DNA of 64,000 bases. Source: Isoetes taiwanensis (lineage: Eukaryota > Streptophyta > Lycopodiopsida > Isoetales > Isoetaceae). A program made the translations under genes and the position numbers. Shown here one piece after another: positions 11,260 to 22,371 of the stretch; the stretch's first letter is position 1, and every line of letters starts with the position of its first letter. The DNA lies in contig JAJEKV010000079.1 of the NCBI GenBank assembly GCA_021234155.1, forward strand, positions 1,047,395-1,111,394. The letters are read 5' to 3'. Under the pieces are notes generated by a model, which saw only the letters and a list, made by a program, of their open reading frames with translations, made no database searches and had not been told where the DNA came from.

Positions 11260-13740
11260 AGCGGGGCATGGGGGTCCTTGGCCAACCCCCTTGGGAGGCC
11301 ACGTCCCCTAGCGTCCTCTTTGCGGTGGAGCTAGCTTTGCTTCTCCGTGGTCACATGTATACCACCCTAGCAAACCCTAGTCTTTGCTATTCTCACTTCG
11401 ATCTTCTACCCGGGGCCTCGGGGTGACCCCAAGTATCTTGTTCTGAGGCTAGTCCAAGGGGCCCGGGGGCGTCTTTGGACCCCACTCACGGGCCCAGAAG
11501 GGGCTGCCAATGGACCCGAAACATCCCCATTACCTAGGAGACCAAGTTTAGGTGGTGAGACCACCCCTTCTCCAAGAAAGCGCAAAGTAGGTGGTTTACT
11601 ACACACTTGTAGTCAATTGGCATGGAGGTGGATCTTTGAATACCTCTTGGTGGGGGTAAGTGATTGATCCCCCTTTCGGAAAACCTGGTAGTGGAACTTG
11701 TCCTCTAGGGTAATTTCAGCGTTCCATGCATTTATGTGGAGAGGTCGGGATCCCCTTTTGGTAATTCAAATCAAGGGGATCCTCCTCCATGCCTCCTCCA
11801 AATCAAAAATAAGCGGTCTAAACCACAATCGGGAATAGCGGTGGCCATCCCAATAAAAATCGAGGGGTCTAAAGCTCGCTTCCGAAAATACCGGGGATTT
11901 TCTCACGCTCCATGACCACTTGGCAAACCAGCTGGCTGAAAATCAGGATTTTTCCCGCCCCATGCATTAATTATGAATTCCAGAACATAAACACAAAAAA
12001 AAAAACGGATAAAAATCCGGGTCTCGAAAAAGGTGAAATCTTGGCGGGGATATGCAACATGGCCACACCGCATAAGAAAAATGCACCACAATAGAAGCCT
12101 GGCGGAGGCATGAGGCGAGCTTCCGAGCCAACCCCCTTTTGGAGGCCACTCGGGGTGATGAACGTCCCTCTTGGCGGTGGAGCTAGCTTTTCTTCTCCGT
12201 GGTCACATGTATACCACCTAGCAGTCCTAGTGCTCCTATTGTCACTTCAATCTTCTACCGGGGCCTCGGGGTGAACCCCAAGTATCTTGTTCTTGCGAGG
12301 CTAATCCAAGGCGGGGCGAGGGCAGGCTAGACCCCCACTCGGGCAGAAGCTGGCTCAGCCAATGGACCGGAACATCCCCATTACCTAGGGGACCAAGTTT
12401 AGGTGGGCGGAAGACCACCCCCTCTTCTCCAAAGCGCCAAAGTAGGTGGGTTTACTACACTTGTAGTCAATTGGCATGGAGGTGGATCTTTGAATACCTC
12501 CTAGTGAGGGGGTAAGTGATTGATCCCCAGGAAAACTTCGTAGTGGAACTTGTCCCCTAGGGTAATTTCGGCCGTTCCAGGGCGATGTGGAAGTCTTGAA
12601 TCCGGCGAGGGTCGGGATCGCCAATCCGGGGCCTCCTCCATGCCCCAAAATCGAAAACGTGGTCTAAACCAGTCGAAGAATAGCGGTGGCCATCCCAATC
12701 AAAAATCGAGGGTCTAAAACTCATCAAAATCACCAGGGATTTTCCTATACTCTTGGGGCCCACTTGACAAGCCAAATGGCTGAAAACCAGGATTTTTCCC
12801 GCCCAGCATTAATTATGAATTTCCGAGCATAAACACAAAAAAAGCCTGGATAAAAATTCGGGTCTCGAAAAAGGTGAAATCTTGGCGGGGATGTGCAACA
12901 TGGCCGAAACACGCAAGAAAAAATGCAAACAATAGAAGCCTGGCGAGGCATGGGGCAGGCTTCCGAGCCAACCCCTTCCGGGAGACCAGGGTCGGGTAAC
13001 GTCCCTACTAGGTAGTGGAGCTAGCTTTGCTTCTCAGGTGGTCACATGTATACCACCTAGCAGTCCTAGTGCTCCTATTCTCACTTCAATCTTCTACCCG
13101 GGCCTCGGGGTGAACCCCAAGTATCTTGTTCTTGAGGCTAGTCCAAGGCTGAGGAGGGGCTGGACCCCCACTCGGAACAGAGGCGGCTCCGCCAATGGAC
13201 CCGGAACATCCCCATTACCTAGGGGACCAAGTTTAAGTGGGCAGAAGACCACCCCCTCTCCAAGAAAGCCAAAGTAGGTGGGTTTACTACACACTTGTAG
13301 TCAATTGGCATGGAGGTGGATCTTTGAATACCTCTAGTGAGGGGTAAGTGATTGATCCCCACAGGAAAACTTCGCCGTGGAACTTGTCCCCTAGGGTAAT
13401 TTCGCCATTCAGACGGCCTTGCGAGGGTCGGATCGCCAATCCGGGGCCTTCTCCATGCCCCAAAATCGGCGTGGTCTAAACCTTGTCGGGGACCAGCGGG
13501 CCATCCCAATAAAAATCGAGGGTCTAAAACTCATCCGAAAATACCGGGATTTTCCTATACTCTCGGGGGCCACATGGCAAGCCAGGCTGGCTGAAAACGA
13601 GTTTTTCCTGCCCCATGCATTAATTATGAATTTCCGGAACATAAACACAAAGAAAAGCGGATAAAATCCGGTCTCGAAAAAGGTGAAATCTTGGCGGGAT
13701 GTGCAACATGGCCGCTGCATGAAGAAAAATGCACCAACAT
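11260..13740 (+). repeat. Tandem 0.85-kb repeat, subfamily R2 (three copies)
   Basis: Unit landmarks recur three times: GGTCACATGTATACCACC near 11,350, 12,200 and 13,037; GGGGTGA followed by CCCCAAGTATCTTGTTCT; GAACATCCCCATTACCTAG; and CATTAATTATGAATT near 11,965, 12,807 and 13,617. The order of GAAACATC-CATTACC, GACCAAGTTTA, GTAGTCAATTGGC and CTAGGGTAATTT matches R1, so R1 and R2 are diverged branches of one repeat. No stable coding frame was found. Confidence 0.85.
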
Positions 13741-13867
13741 ATATACCTTTCGGAGACTCCCTTCACAAAGAAAGGGGGCGGTTGAGGTGCTGCCCGTGTT
13801 TGCGGCACATCAAGGTCCATGTCACCATCATCTAGCCATGTCACCTAAAATTTGCCAACATCACCCA

Positions 13868-13955
13868 ATGAAAGACCAAAGATGGACATCTTTGGTTTTT
13901 TTAACCTAGTCAAAACTTGACCTTGCTTACTTGGCATGCCATGTCACCACTTGGG
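13868..13955 (-). repeat. Right inverted arm of foldback-like unit
   Basis: Reverse complement of the arm at 11,088-11,180, with small indels. It is followed at once by array D in inverted orientation. Confidence 0.85.
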
Positions 13956-14555
13956 GTGCCTGGGTGACATGCTTGAGACTAGGTGGCATGCACGAGCCAC
14001 CTTGGCATGTTGGAGCTGCATGGCATGTTGGAGCCACCTTGGCATGTTGGAGCCCACGTGGCATTATGGAGTCCACGTGGCATGTTTGAGCCACCTTGGC
14101 ATGTTGGAGCCTAGGTGGCATGTTTGAGCCCACCTTAGCATGTTTGAGCCACGGCATGTTTGAGCACGGGTGGCATGTTGGAACCTAGGTGGCATGTTTG
14201 AGCCACCTTGGCATGTTTGAGCCTAGGTGGCATGTTGGAGCCACCTTGGCATATTGGAGCCTAAGTGAGCACGCATGGCATGTTTGAGCTTATGTGGCAT
14301 GTTTGAGCCACCTAGGAATGTTGGACCTAGGTGGCATGTTTTGAAGCCCATTGGCATATTTGAGCCACCTTGGCAAGAGTTGGAGCATAGGTGGCATGTT
14401 GGAGCTGCATTGGCATGTTTGAGCACGTTGGAGCCTAGGTGGCATGTTTGAGCCATTTTGTCTGTTGGAGCCTAGGTGGCATGTTTGAGCCACCTTGGCA
14501 TGTTTGAGCCTAGGTGGCATGTTAGAGCCACCTTGGCATGTTGGTGCCCACGTTA
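13956..14555 (-). repeat. 20-bp minisatellite array D (inverted)
   Basis: About 29 units in the orientation of array B. Irregular units match B in the same order (for example GCACGAGCCACCTTGG, then GCCTAAGTGAGC, then CCTAGGAATGTTGGA), showing that D and B descend from one longer array by segmental duplication. Confidence 0.9.
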
Positions 14556-14599
14556 TGCAAAAATAGGTGTTAAGTAATTGAAGTAGTTGAAGTAACTTG

Positions 14600-15080
14600 T
14601 GTTACATGGAATACTAGTATAAGAACATGTGATCGTGCACATGCATCACATGTAGCAAATAGTCCTACCACTATAAAGGCCGTGATATGGAAGGATAGGA
14701 CATGTACTACAATGCCTTAGCAAAATAAAGTACTACGTCCCTACTACTATAAAGACATGTGACATGGAAGCATATGACATGTAGAGAATCAAGTATTCTT
14801 TTCGGAGCTTCTATAAAGACATGTGACAATAGAAGTATTACACATGTCGTAATTCATGTATTCTTTCCTACAATGCCTTAGCAAATAAAATTACCTCGTC
14901 CTACTATAAAGACATGTGAATGGAAGTATAGGACATGTAGAGAATCAAATATTCTTTCCTACATCTATAAAAACATGTGACAATAGAATTATTAGACATG
15001 TAGAAATTCAAGTACTCTTTCCTACAGTGGATTGTATTATAAAATGACATGTCACAATAGAAGAAACTACAAAACAACAG
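14600..15080 (+). repeat. Tandem repeat of about 100 bp, degenerate
   Basis: CTATAAAGACATGTGACA, then GACATGTAGA, then AATTCAAGTATTCTTTCCTAC recur four to five times with small indels. No coding potential is evident. Confidence 0.65.
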
Positions 15081-15239
15081 TGGATGTTTTAGTCCACTGA
15101 AAAAAGAACACCATTATCGAACAAAACCATACCTTCACAAATCCACATGTAGGATTCTTTGAAAACAGGACATGTAGACCTGTACCAAAACTGATGTTTT
15201 CAACAGTGGACCAAAAACCGGGGTGAGTGTGATTTGCTT

Positions 15240-17000
15240 ATTATTATTATTATTCTTTTTTTTTTGAAGAACGTGTTTTACTTTATATTATACACTCAAA
15301 ATATTACAAAGTACTTCCAGAGGTAAGAAATGTCCCTGAAGCATCAATCACTTTTAGATGATCACTCCATATTGGAATTTTAATACGATCAGGTCAATTG
15401 GAGATCTGAAAGCAATTATACAACTTCTTACGAATTTCTTGAAGCACCACCTGAGAAGAAATAAACGCTTATTATAAAAGACCTTTCTTAAGCTTGCCAG
15501 CTTCCATACACTCCATATTAGCCAAGACTTTGCCATGTGAAATGCAATCCTTTTAGAAGCAGTCCACTTTGGATAAATATCAAAAGAAAGTCTTGCGACT
15601 ATCCAAAGATACTCCAAAAAGAGAATGCGGCCGGGACCTAAGACTATTCACTCACGCACACAAATATAAAAGTTTTCTAATGTTTCAATGCACCGCTCAC
15701 ACATTGGGCAAAGTGGGCTTACTCCCGCTTAAAAGCGATGAACCATCTCATTAACTCTCAAAGAGCGATGAATCACGCCAAAGTAGAACATTTACCTTTG
15801 GAGGATTATATTTAGACCAAACAAGGTTCGGATGGATTGCCATTGAGAAGGCAAAGTCCGTAAAGTGCCATTTTTAGAGAAAGGTGATAAAGTACTTGAG
15901 GAGGTAAGCAATGTGTAGCATGAACTTACTAGCTTCTTGCCTTCTTTAATACCTTGAACAAAGTTCCAACATCTCTTGTTACCCACCTTCTTAATTAAAG
16001 GAAGAGCACTTGCTACATAAGCCCATTTATCGATATCTTTATTCAACAACCCATATTTCTCCCCTGAAACCATTGCCAAGGAGCAATGTCAATACTAAAA
16101 TACCAACGTTCAATAGAAATAATACCTCTCTCTCCTCCACCTCGGCTTGGGAATGCGCATGCATAAATTCTACAACTAGGTGTAGTTGTCCATGAGTATA
16201 CAAAGGCAACCACGAAGGGGAAGATGCACGGAGACAAGCTTCCCAATCAAATGTAATCACCTGGCTGGACTACCTTCCGGGCCGAAGCAAGCCTTTAGAT
16301 CTTGGAGAGGCATGTGAATAAGCTTTCAATGGATATAACAATGCCCAAGGGAGCTCAATTCTCCGTCACAAACATGAAAAACCATACAACTTTGCTTTAA
16401 TGATTGCTTAAATAACTTCATATCTGGTGATGCACAATCATCTTTCAACAAAGCCCGAACAATAGCTTAGAAGCTAAAACCTTACCACTCAAAAAGAAAG
16501 ATCCAACATACCAAGTCCTCCTTGTTGTTTAAACAACATACATTTCTTCCACGCCACCTTCCACGGTGCCTCCTTGATCGGTACACGGACAAAATCTCTT
16601 ACAATCTTTTTTATCTCTGCAAACTTAGAAGCTGGAGCCAATAGAACCCGAAACCAAATAAATATGCGTATTGTTCAATACTGACTTAGCTACTTGAATT
16701 CTACCTACCAAAGATAACTTTGAACCTCTCCACCAAATCAGGTTGCCTTTGTAAATTTAAGATAATTTCATCCCATGCTTCATTCATGTCAATATCTAGA
16801 CCAAAAGGGACTCCTAGAAGCTTTGTCTTTGCAGATGGTACAACAACCTTCGAGGGCATACTCATATAAAAATCTTGGAGGCTGCTTTCCTTCCCTACCC
16901 ATAAAGCACTACACTTAGCCCAATTAAGGAGACAACCGGATGCAATTGAAAATATATCCAAAATTTTTTTGATTATCTACACATTATTCTCTTCACCATC
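15240..17000 (-). mobile_element. LINE fragment (3' half, reverse transcriptase C-terminus)
   Basis: On the minus strand, 16,961-16,701 encodes a stretch typical of the post-palm region of plant LINE reverse transcriptases (ASGCLLNWAKCSALWVGKES and LLGVPFGLD). Near 15,720-15,660 there is a CPMCERCIETLENFYIC motif like the zinc-binding C-terminal segment of LINE ORF2. A tail rich in A and AAT units, read on the minus strand, closes it near 15,239-15,264. The endonuclease and catalytic FADD regions are absent, so it is 5'-truncated, and the frame is broken several times. Confidence 0.75.
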
Positions 17001-17131
17001 CACTAGCAAGAAGGTATAGATGCGCAAAAGTGATTAACCAAAACCTGTTCACCTTCCACCAATAATAATCCCTTTACCAAACCATCCTTTTCAGCCTCAT
17101 GCAATAGTTGCGAAAGTCCTTCTGCCACTAT

Positions 17132-17260
<129 letters not shown>

Positions 17261-17314
17261 GTGGGGAATGAATTTGTGTTTGCGCTAACAAGGTGATTCG
17301 AAAATATGGCTTTT

Positions 17315-17555
17315 GGTTTGTATTCTGGAATAGGATAAGAGTGCAAGGTCTTATTCTGGAATAGCCTATGAAATTATGGCTTTTGATTTGTATTCCGAAA
17401 TAGGGTAAGAGTGCAAGGGATTTGTATTCTGGAATACAAAGTGTGCATTTGTATTCCAGAAAACAATAAAAGTGCATGTTTGTATTCCAGAATTCACTAG
17501 GAGTGCAAGGTTGTATTCCGGAATAGCATTGCGCAAGGTTCTATTCTGGAATAAC
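17315..17555. repeat. Palindromic TATTCYGGAATA motif cluster 2
   Basis: Eight or more copies of TATTC(T/C)GGAATA or half-sites, spaced about 30-40 bp, often separated by a linker like AAGAGTGCAAGG. It is the same core as cluster 1 at 1,765-2,118. Confidence 0.75.
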
Positions 17556-17559
17556 ATAA

Positions 17560-18940
17560 ATCTAAGAGTGCACGGGCAACCTCTCTAGACAGATTTGGCA
17601 TGTTGTGTAATTTACTTCAACATCACACCACAAAACTTTATGTTTACTTTTTTTTCACACCTTGCACTTTCTGTTTAATGTTCGTAATTTAACCCGTGAT
17701 CACATCTTGCACTTTCTGTCTAATGTTCAAAATTTAACCTATGACCAAATTAAACCTCTTTTTGTCTTGAGTTCACAATAAGCCGGTGGGAAAAAATATA
17801 AATGTAGTTGAAATAACATATAATAAATCATAATCACCTTAATATTTTGAACTTGTCCCCTAAAATTGCCATTTCAAGTGTTTAATATGTCGATGCAGCG
17901 GTATAAAAAAGGGGCTAAAATAACACATATTAAATTGTAATCACCACGAGTTTGTAGACTTGACCCACAAAATGGCCATTTCAAATAATTAATATGTTTT
18001 TAGAAGGGAATCTTCAAACAGGAGTGCTGCAACACTCCCTTTTTATATGCAACCTTATTATACCAGAAAAGCAAGCCTGCTGTTAGATTTGGCCGCCCCG
18101 CCATGCTCGACCATCCTTGCACAAAAGCGAAATGTTCTAATTGTAACCATTAGTTCTTACACAAAGGAAAAAATATCCCATCCCCCTTTTTCTCGCCAAA
18201 CCATTAGCCAAATCTTACTCTGGAGATAATTTGGCAACCTTCTCGTAGTACATCCTTTCATGACTTTGGTCATAATCTGACCGAAATCAGAAACAATACA
18301 AATATAACATAAGATTTTGTATGGTTTGAGACGGTATCTTATACTATAATTATAGCGTAAGTATGTATGTCATGCATCAAACATGGAGGGCTCAGATTAT
18401 GCCACATGGCATGCCAAAGTGTACTTTTTATGCCAAAAGGTGCTATAGGCAATGCTCCGAAAAGGTGTGTGTACGCTTTGAAGCGGCAAAAAAGATTTTT
18501 TTGCTGATGATCTTCCCGTGGCATTCCTGCGGCATAAGAATCTGTATGCTCTTTTATATAATCGATCAAATCCCTTTGCACCAAGGAGAACCGATCCGGG
18601 ATGTTAAATGGATCTACCAGCATTTTTTCGATACAGATTGTGCCAAAAGTAAGAAGAAAAGAAGGTCTAATGCTCTGTATAGCTTCCACATCAGAATAAT
18701 TGCATTCGTAAAAGGCAGGCGGATCAAACTATTGGTTTGATCCATTCCTTGCATGGGATTGAGCTCCTGTAAATGATCTAGGCAGCATGAAATCTAAAAC
18801 TCCAATTTTTTTGCGTTCATCCCAAATCTGAAGCAAATTCTTACCTGTTTTCGTTGCTGCGAAAGCCAGATTCGCTGATAATAATTTGAATAAACCAAGC
18901 TTTTTTTTTTTATTACCGATAAGGAATCAACAAAGTTGAA
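17560..18940. other. Unassigned region with possible minus-strand exons
   Basis: An open minus-strand frame at 18,689-18,339 includes IPDRFSLVQRDLIDYIKEHT and looks protein-like. It has no recognised family and no clear exon partners. The remainder is AT-rich and featureless to me. Confidence 0.25.
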
Positions 18941-19156
18941 AATCAAACCTCAGAACCACGATTTTCAGAAGCGCCCAGGTAAGAATCATAGCTCAAATTC
19001 GCTGAATCGAACTGCCCAGTTAAGAATTTGAAGTACCCAGGAAGGAGCTTGGTGGTCGATGTGCTGAAGAAATATGCAACGGAGTTGTAGATCCAAGGTG
19101 GGTCTTTTGTTATCGGCGTTTTGGGCTGAATTCGGCCGCATTTTTCCTGCATATCG

Positions 19157-19769
19157 ATGACGGCATCACTTAAAAGTAAGTATGATTCTAGGCCCAATCC
19201 GTCGGCCACAGTGACCTTAATCCTTGGAGTTGGTGATTTGAAGCTAAAAGCAAGTTGTTCTGATAGGTCCTTCGTTGTTGACGAAGTTGCAAAACTGGGA
19301 TTATCATTTGATGTTGAAAAACCAGGTTCCTTTACGATCGATTATGATGTTCAATCCGAAGCAGCTAGGTTTCAGTTTATGAACTCTGCTAAGATTGCCA
19401 GAAAGCAGTTCATCCTCAGAAGCGTAAGTCTAGCTTTTGATGCACAGAATAAGATAACACGCAAATATAGTTTTGCAACTGAGAAAGTCCAGGTTAAATA
19501 TAGTTATGTGCATGGAACCGATCTAATTTTGAAGCCTGGGTATGATTTTGGAACCGAGTCTTCGGAATTTTTCTGCTTCACAAAAGTTCTTACAAAAATA
19601 TACTTTGAAAGCTGGATATGAGAAGAAGAAGAACAAGACCTTGGGGCTTGAATGGAATAATGAGGACAAATAATCGGGCCAGTTTAAGCTTTCTGCCACT
19701 GTGCGTCTGCAAGATGATACTAAGCCTCCCAAATTTCTATTTGAAAGAACATGGAATTGTGAGTTGTGA
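19157..19769 (+). pseudogene. Outer envelope pore protein 24 (OEP24)-like, frameshifted
   Basis: The N-terminal 130 or so residues match OEP24, a beta-barrel solute pore of the plastid outer envelope: MTASLKSKYDSRP at the start, FDVEKPGSFTIDYDV, ARFQFMNSAKIA and KVQVKYSYVHGTDLI. A one-base shift near 19,567 ends that frame. The C-terminal part continues in another frame with SASQKFLQKYTLKAGYEKK, TLGLEWNNEDK, an in-frame TAA, then GQFKLSATVRLQDDTKPP and FLFERTWNCEL before TGA at 19,767-19,769. Total length of about 204 residues is close to the family's usual 210 or so. No intron interrupts it, which would fit a processed retrocopy if the parent gene has introns. Identity of the family is clear; the frameshift and stop argue against function unless they are sequence errors. 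Confidence 0.82.
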
Positions 19770-19931
19770 TTGATTTTTGCATCTCCTTTGATTGTTAGAC
19801 ATGATTGCAATTTTGGGAGAAGAAATGCATGTTTCTTCTCTCTCGAATTCCAAACCGCTTGCTTGCTTGCTTTCGAAGCCGATTCCTTGCTTGATCAAAG
19901 CCTTGCTTGCAATAATCTTTAAGCTTCTTCG

Positions 19932-20145
19932 ATGGATTTCGGAGGTCGTAAGGTGAGCTGCGGCCTGCAAAATTGTTTTTTTTCTTTCTATTTCGTTATC
20001 CTTTTCTAATTCATGTGATCTTTGTTGCAGGTCTTTGCCAGAACAGAATTTGAATTCGAAAAATTCCATGGTTTACCCTCTTACGGCCGAGAAAACCCAA
20101 GCGGATCAAAGGCGGAAGAAGTCCTGAATCCGGCTTCTTATCCAG
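19932..20145 (+). CDS. Two candidate exons of an unknown gene
   Basis: ATG at 19,932 opens a seven-codon exon (MDFGGRK) ending at a GTGAGC donor (19,953). A T-rich acceptor at 20,030 leads to an exon at 20,031-20,145 reading VFARTEFEFEKFHGLPSYGR and ending PASYPG at a GTATGG donor. Splice borders look good but I could not continue the frame cleanly. Downstream coding-like pieces, for example EVMDLVAKVYQKVANNE near 20,213 and SYEQAMEVWHARAANFF at about 20,785-20,835, may belong to the same gene, perhaps the 5' part of the gene at 21,050-22,043. No family is recognised. Confidence 0.35.
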
Positions 20146-21049
20146 GTATGGAAAGTTCCCCTTCATAGCGGAAAGATCAATGTGAAGGAGATTAAACTCT
20201 GATTTTTAGCGAGGTTATGGATCTTGTGGCGAAAGTTTATCAAAAAGTTGCGAATAATGAGGTGAGGACTCAATTTGCTCGGGCATTTGCTTGGCGACAT
20301 CTGGCCCGGTACATTGGCTCGGAAGAAGGAGTTTAGAATCAATTGGGCCTCCTTTGCTGCCGTGCCTACCGGGGACTCGCTTGAAGAAGAAGGCGAAAAG
20401 AACACCTCTGAATACTTTTCGACATGAACATCCGTGAGTGTTCTTGCACTGGTTAAAAATTGGAGGAAATGAAGTTTGAAGCGAAGGAAGCTATGCAATT
20501 TTGAAAATGATGCTCTTAGGTTAGAGGGCGACATGGCTACGGTAGAGGCATCTTACAACAATTTAGGCGATGCAAATAGAAAAAAAAAGAAAAGACTAGA
20601 ATCGACTTGTCACTAACATTTCTTTGAAGATCCGAAATGCAAAGGCAAGCGGCTATTATGAAGTGTGAGGAAGATGTCTTTGGTAGGCTTACTTCTTGGA
20701 CAAGACACTCTCTTCTATGTGAAAGGACGGTTTAAGAACATAAAAAAAACAGATCAAGAGCACAAAAAAAATGATATAAAATCATATGAGCAAGCCATGG
20801 AAGTGTGGCATGCAAGAGCAGCCAATTTCTTCAACTGCGAGAACAAGAAGGTAAACCCTATTAACATCACAATGGGTATTTACAATTTTTCTTTTTAGCT
20901 TTCGGCTACCACTTGTCCCGGATATGTGGTTTTCCTTGATGATGAATATGCTATGCATATTGAGCTTTGAAGTGCACCCATAAATTTCATGTGTTTTCTT
21001 TTTTTGGCGTGCTTGAGTCCATGCATTGCATTGTTTACGGTTGTGGTGA

Positions 21050-22043
21050 ATGCGTGCGACATTCATACGATTGTCGAGCTTCGGCCATGTGAGTGAAACA
21101 GAAAAGAATATTGTTGATGTTGAAGAAGAAGGCTGGCGAAGAACATCTTTGAAGAAGGCTGGCGAAGAAGAGCCTACTGAAGAATCTGAGGAATTCAACA
21201 TCATGAAAAGGAAGAAGAATGTGGAACATTCTTCTGAAGAATCTGAATCTGAAGCAGAAGTACCTGCAAGAAAAATGAGAAAGAGGATGACAATGAGTGC
21301 TGTGAAGAAAGCTAAGGACATTGACTGTAAGTGCTTTGAGGGTGCTTTTTCTGTGTATTTTTGCTTTTGTTTATGTTGTGTCTGATGTTTTGACATGCAG
21401 ATTCTGAGAATTATAAGTTGTCCAAAAGTCCTAACATTACAAAATTGCCCAAGTTTAGCACAGCTCAGGAGAATGTAAAGTTCTTACGTGATGAACTCCT
21501 GGGCTTGAATACTGAAGGTATGTTATATAATTCGAATGATTAAATTGTATTTGTTAAACTCTTCCACATTTGCTGAATATTTATTTTTTATGGCAGAAGA
21601 TGGCAGTCCATTGCATAGCACTTCAAAAGGTAAGGGTATCTTATTAGATCTATGGTATTTGCATGCTGAATTTTTCTGATGATGAATTCTTTTTTTGGCA
21701 GGTGCTACCCCCCTTTCCAGGAAAAAACTTGATATCAACCTAGAAGATAAAACAGCAGCATGTAAGTTTTGCAATTTCAATTAAGGAATTCAGTTGAATT
21801 GTACTAAGACTGTCCTTAATTTCAGTATTGCAGGAAGCACTGGGCAGTGTTGAATTGCCTAAGGTTGTGCTTGACAGTCCAACCATTGCTGCTAAAGTTC
21901 AAGCTTCTGAGGTGTCCACTGAGTCAGATGACATAGTTGAAGAAGAAGAAGGAAATGCAGTGGAGAGGTATTTGGCCAGGAGAGTCAAGAAAGAAAAAAA
22001 AGAATCTGCTGCTTATGAACTAAAAAATTTTGAAATTATGTAA
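21050..22043 (+). CDS. Hypothetical charged protein, five 3' exons
   Basis: Five exons join in one frame with good GT-AG borders: about 21,050-21,326, 21,401-21,517, 21,597-21,629, 21,702-21,761 and 21,826-22,043. The protein is rich in Glu, Lys and Ser. The first exon has an acidic-basic stretch (KKNVEHSSEESESEAE, then a basic ARKMRKRMT run, a possible nuclear-localisation signal). The second reads NITKLPKFSTAQENVKFLRD. The last ends RYLARRVKKEKKESAAYEL. The frame is unbroken, unlike nearby elements. The 5' end is uncertain; an exon ending at 20,850 (FFNCENKK, then GTAAAC) may lie upstream. It converges on the transposase remnant ending at 22,372, so it could be an accessory gene of that transposon or an independent host gene. 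No family is recognised. Confidence 0.55.
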
Positions 22044-22371
22044 TCTTCTAAAACTTGTGAAAACTCGTGTTCAAGAAATTTTGTGTTTGCAACCTTTTTT
22101 GTATTCGATAATATATTAAACTTTTGCAATTTGAGTTGTTGACTTTTGAGTTGCAATTTGAGTTTTGAGTTTGCAATTTGAGTTTTGAGTTGCAATTTCA
22201 ATTGTTGTAATTTAGAAGTTTCTAATTTGAATTGTTGCAAGAAGATAACAAGCTTACAATCATTCATATTTTCTGCTAATTCACAGTCAAGTTTATAGTC
22301 AAATTTACATAACTGTTTTCATGCTTTTCAATTTACATGCTTTCAAGTTTAATTTACTTGAAGTTTAAGTT
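22044..22371. repeat. Intergenic gap with TTTGAGTTGCAA-type short repeats
   Basis: Between the convergent stops, variants of GAGTTTTGAGTTGCAATTT recur about four times near 22,130-22,205. The remainder is AT-rich and may hold the 3' ends of both transcripts. Confidence 0.5.

Noticed and set aside
8682-13720. Open frames within R1 and R2 repeat units as genes
   Set aside because: No frame is preserved between copies, and differences include many indels not in multiples of three.
18018-18040. Short stem-loop GGAGTG...CACTCC as a regulatory element or terminator
   Set aside because: A six-base stem is common by chance and no gene depends on it.
20163-21396. Minus-strand frames of 110-200 codons
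   Set aside because: The plus strand has consistent exons with good splice sites over the same interval; the minus frames lack any known similarity.
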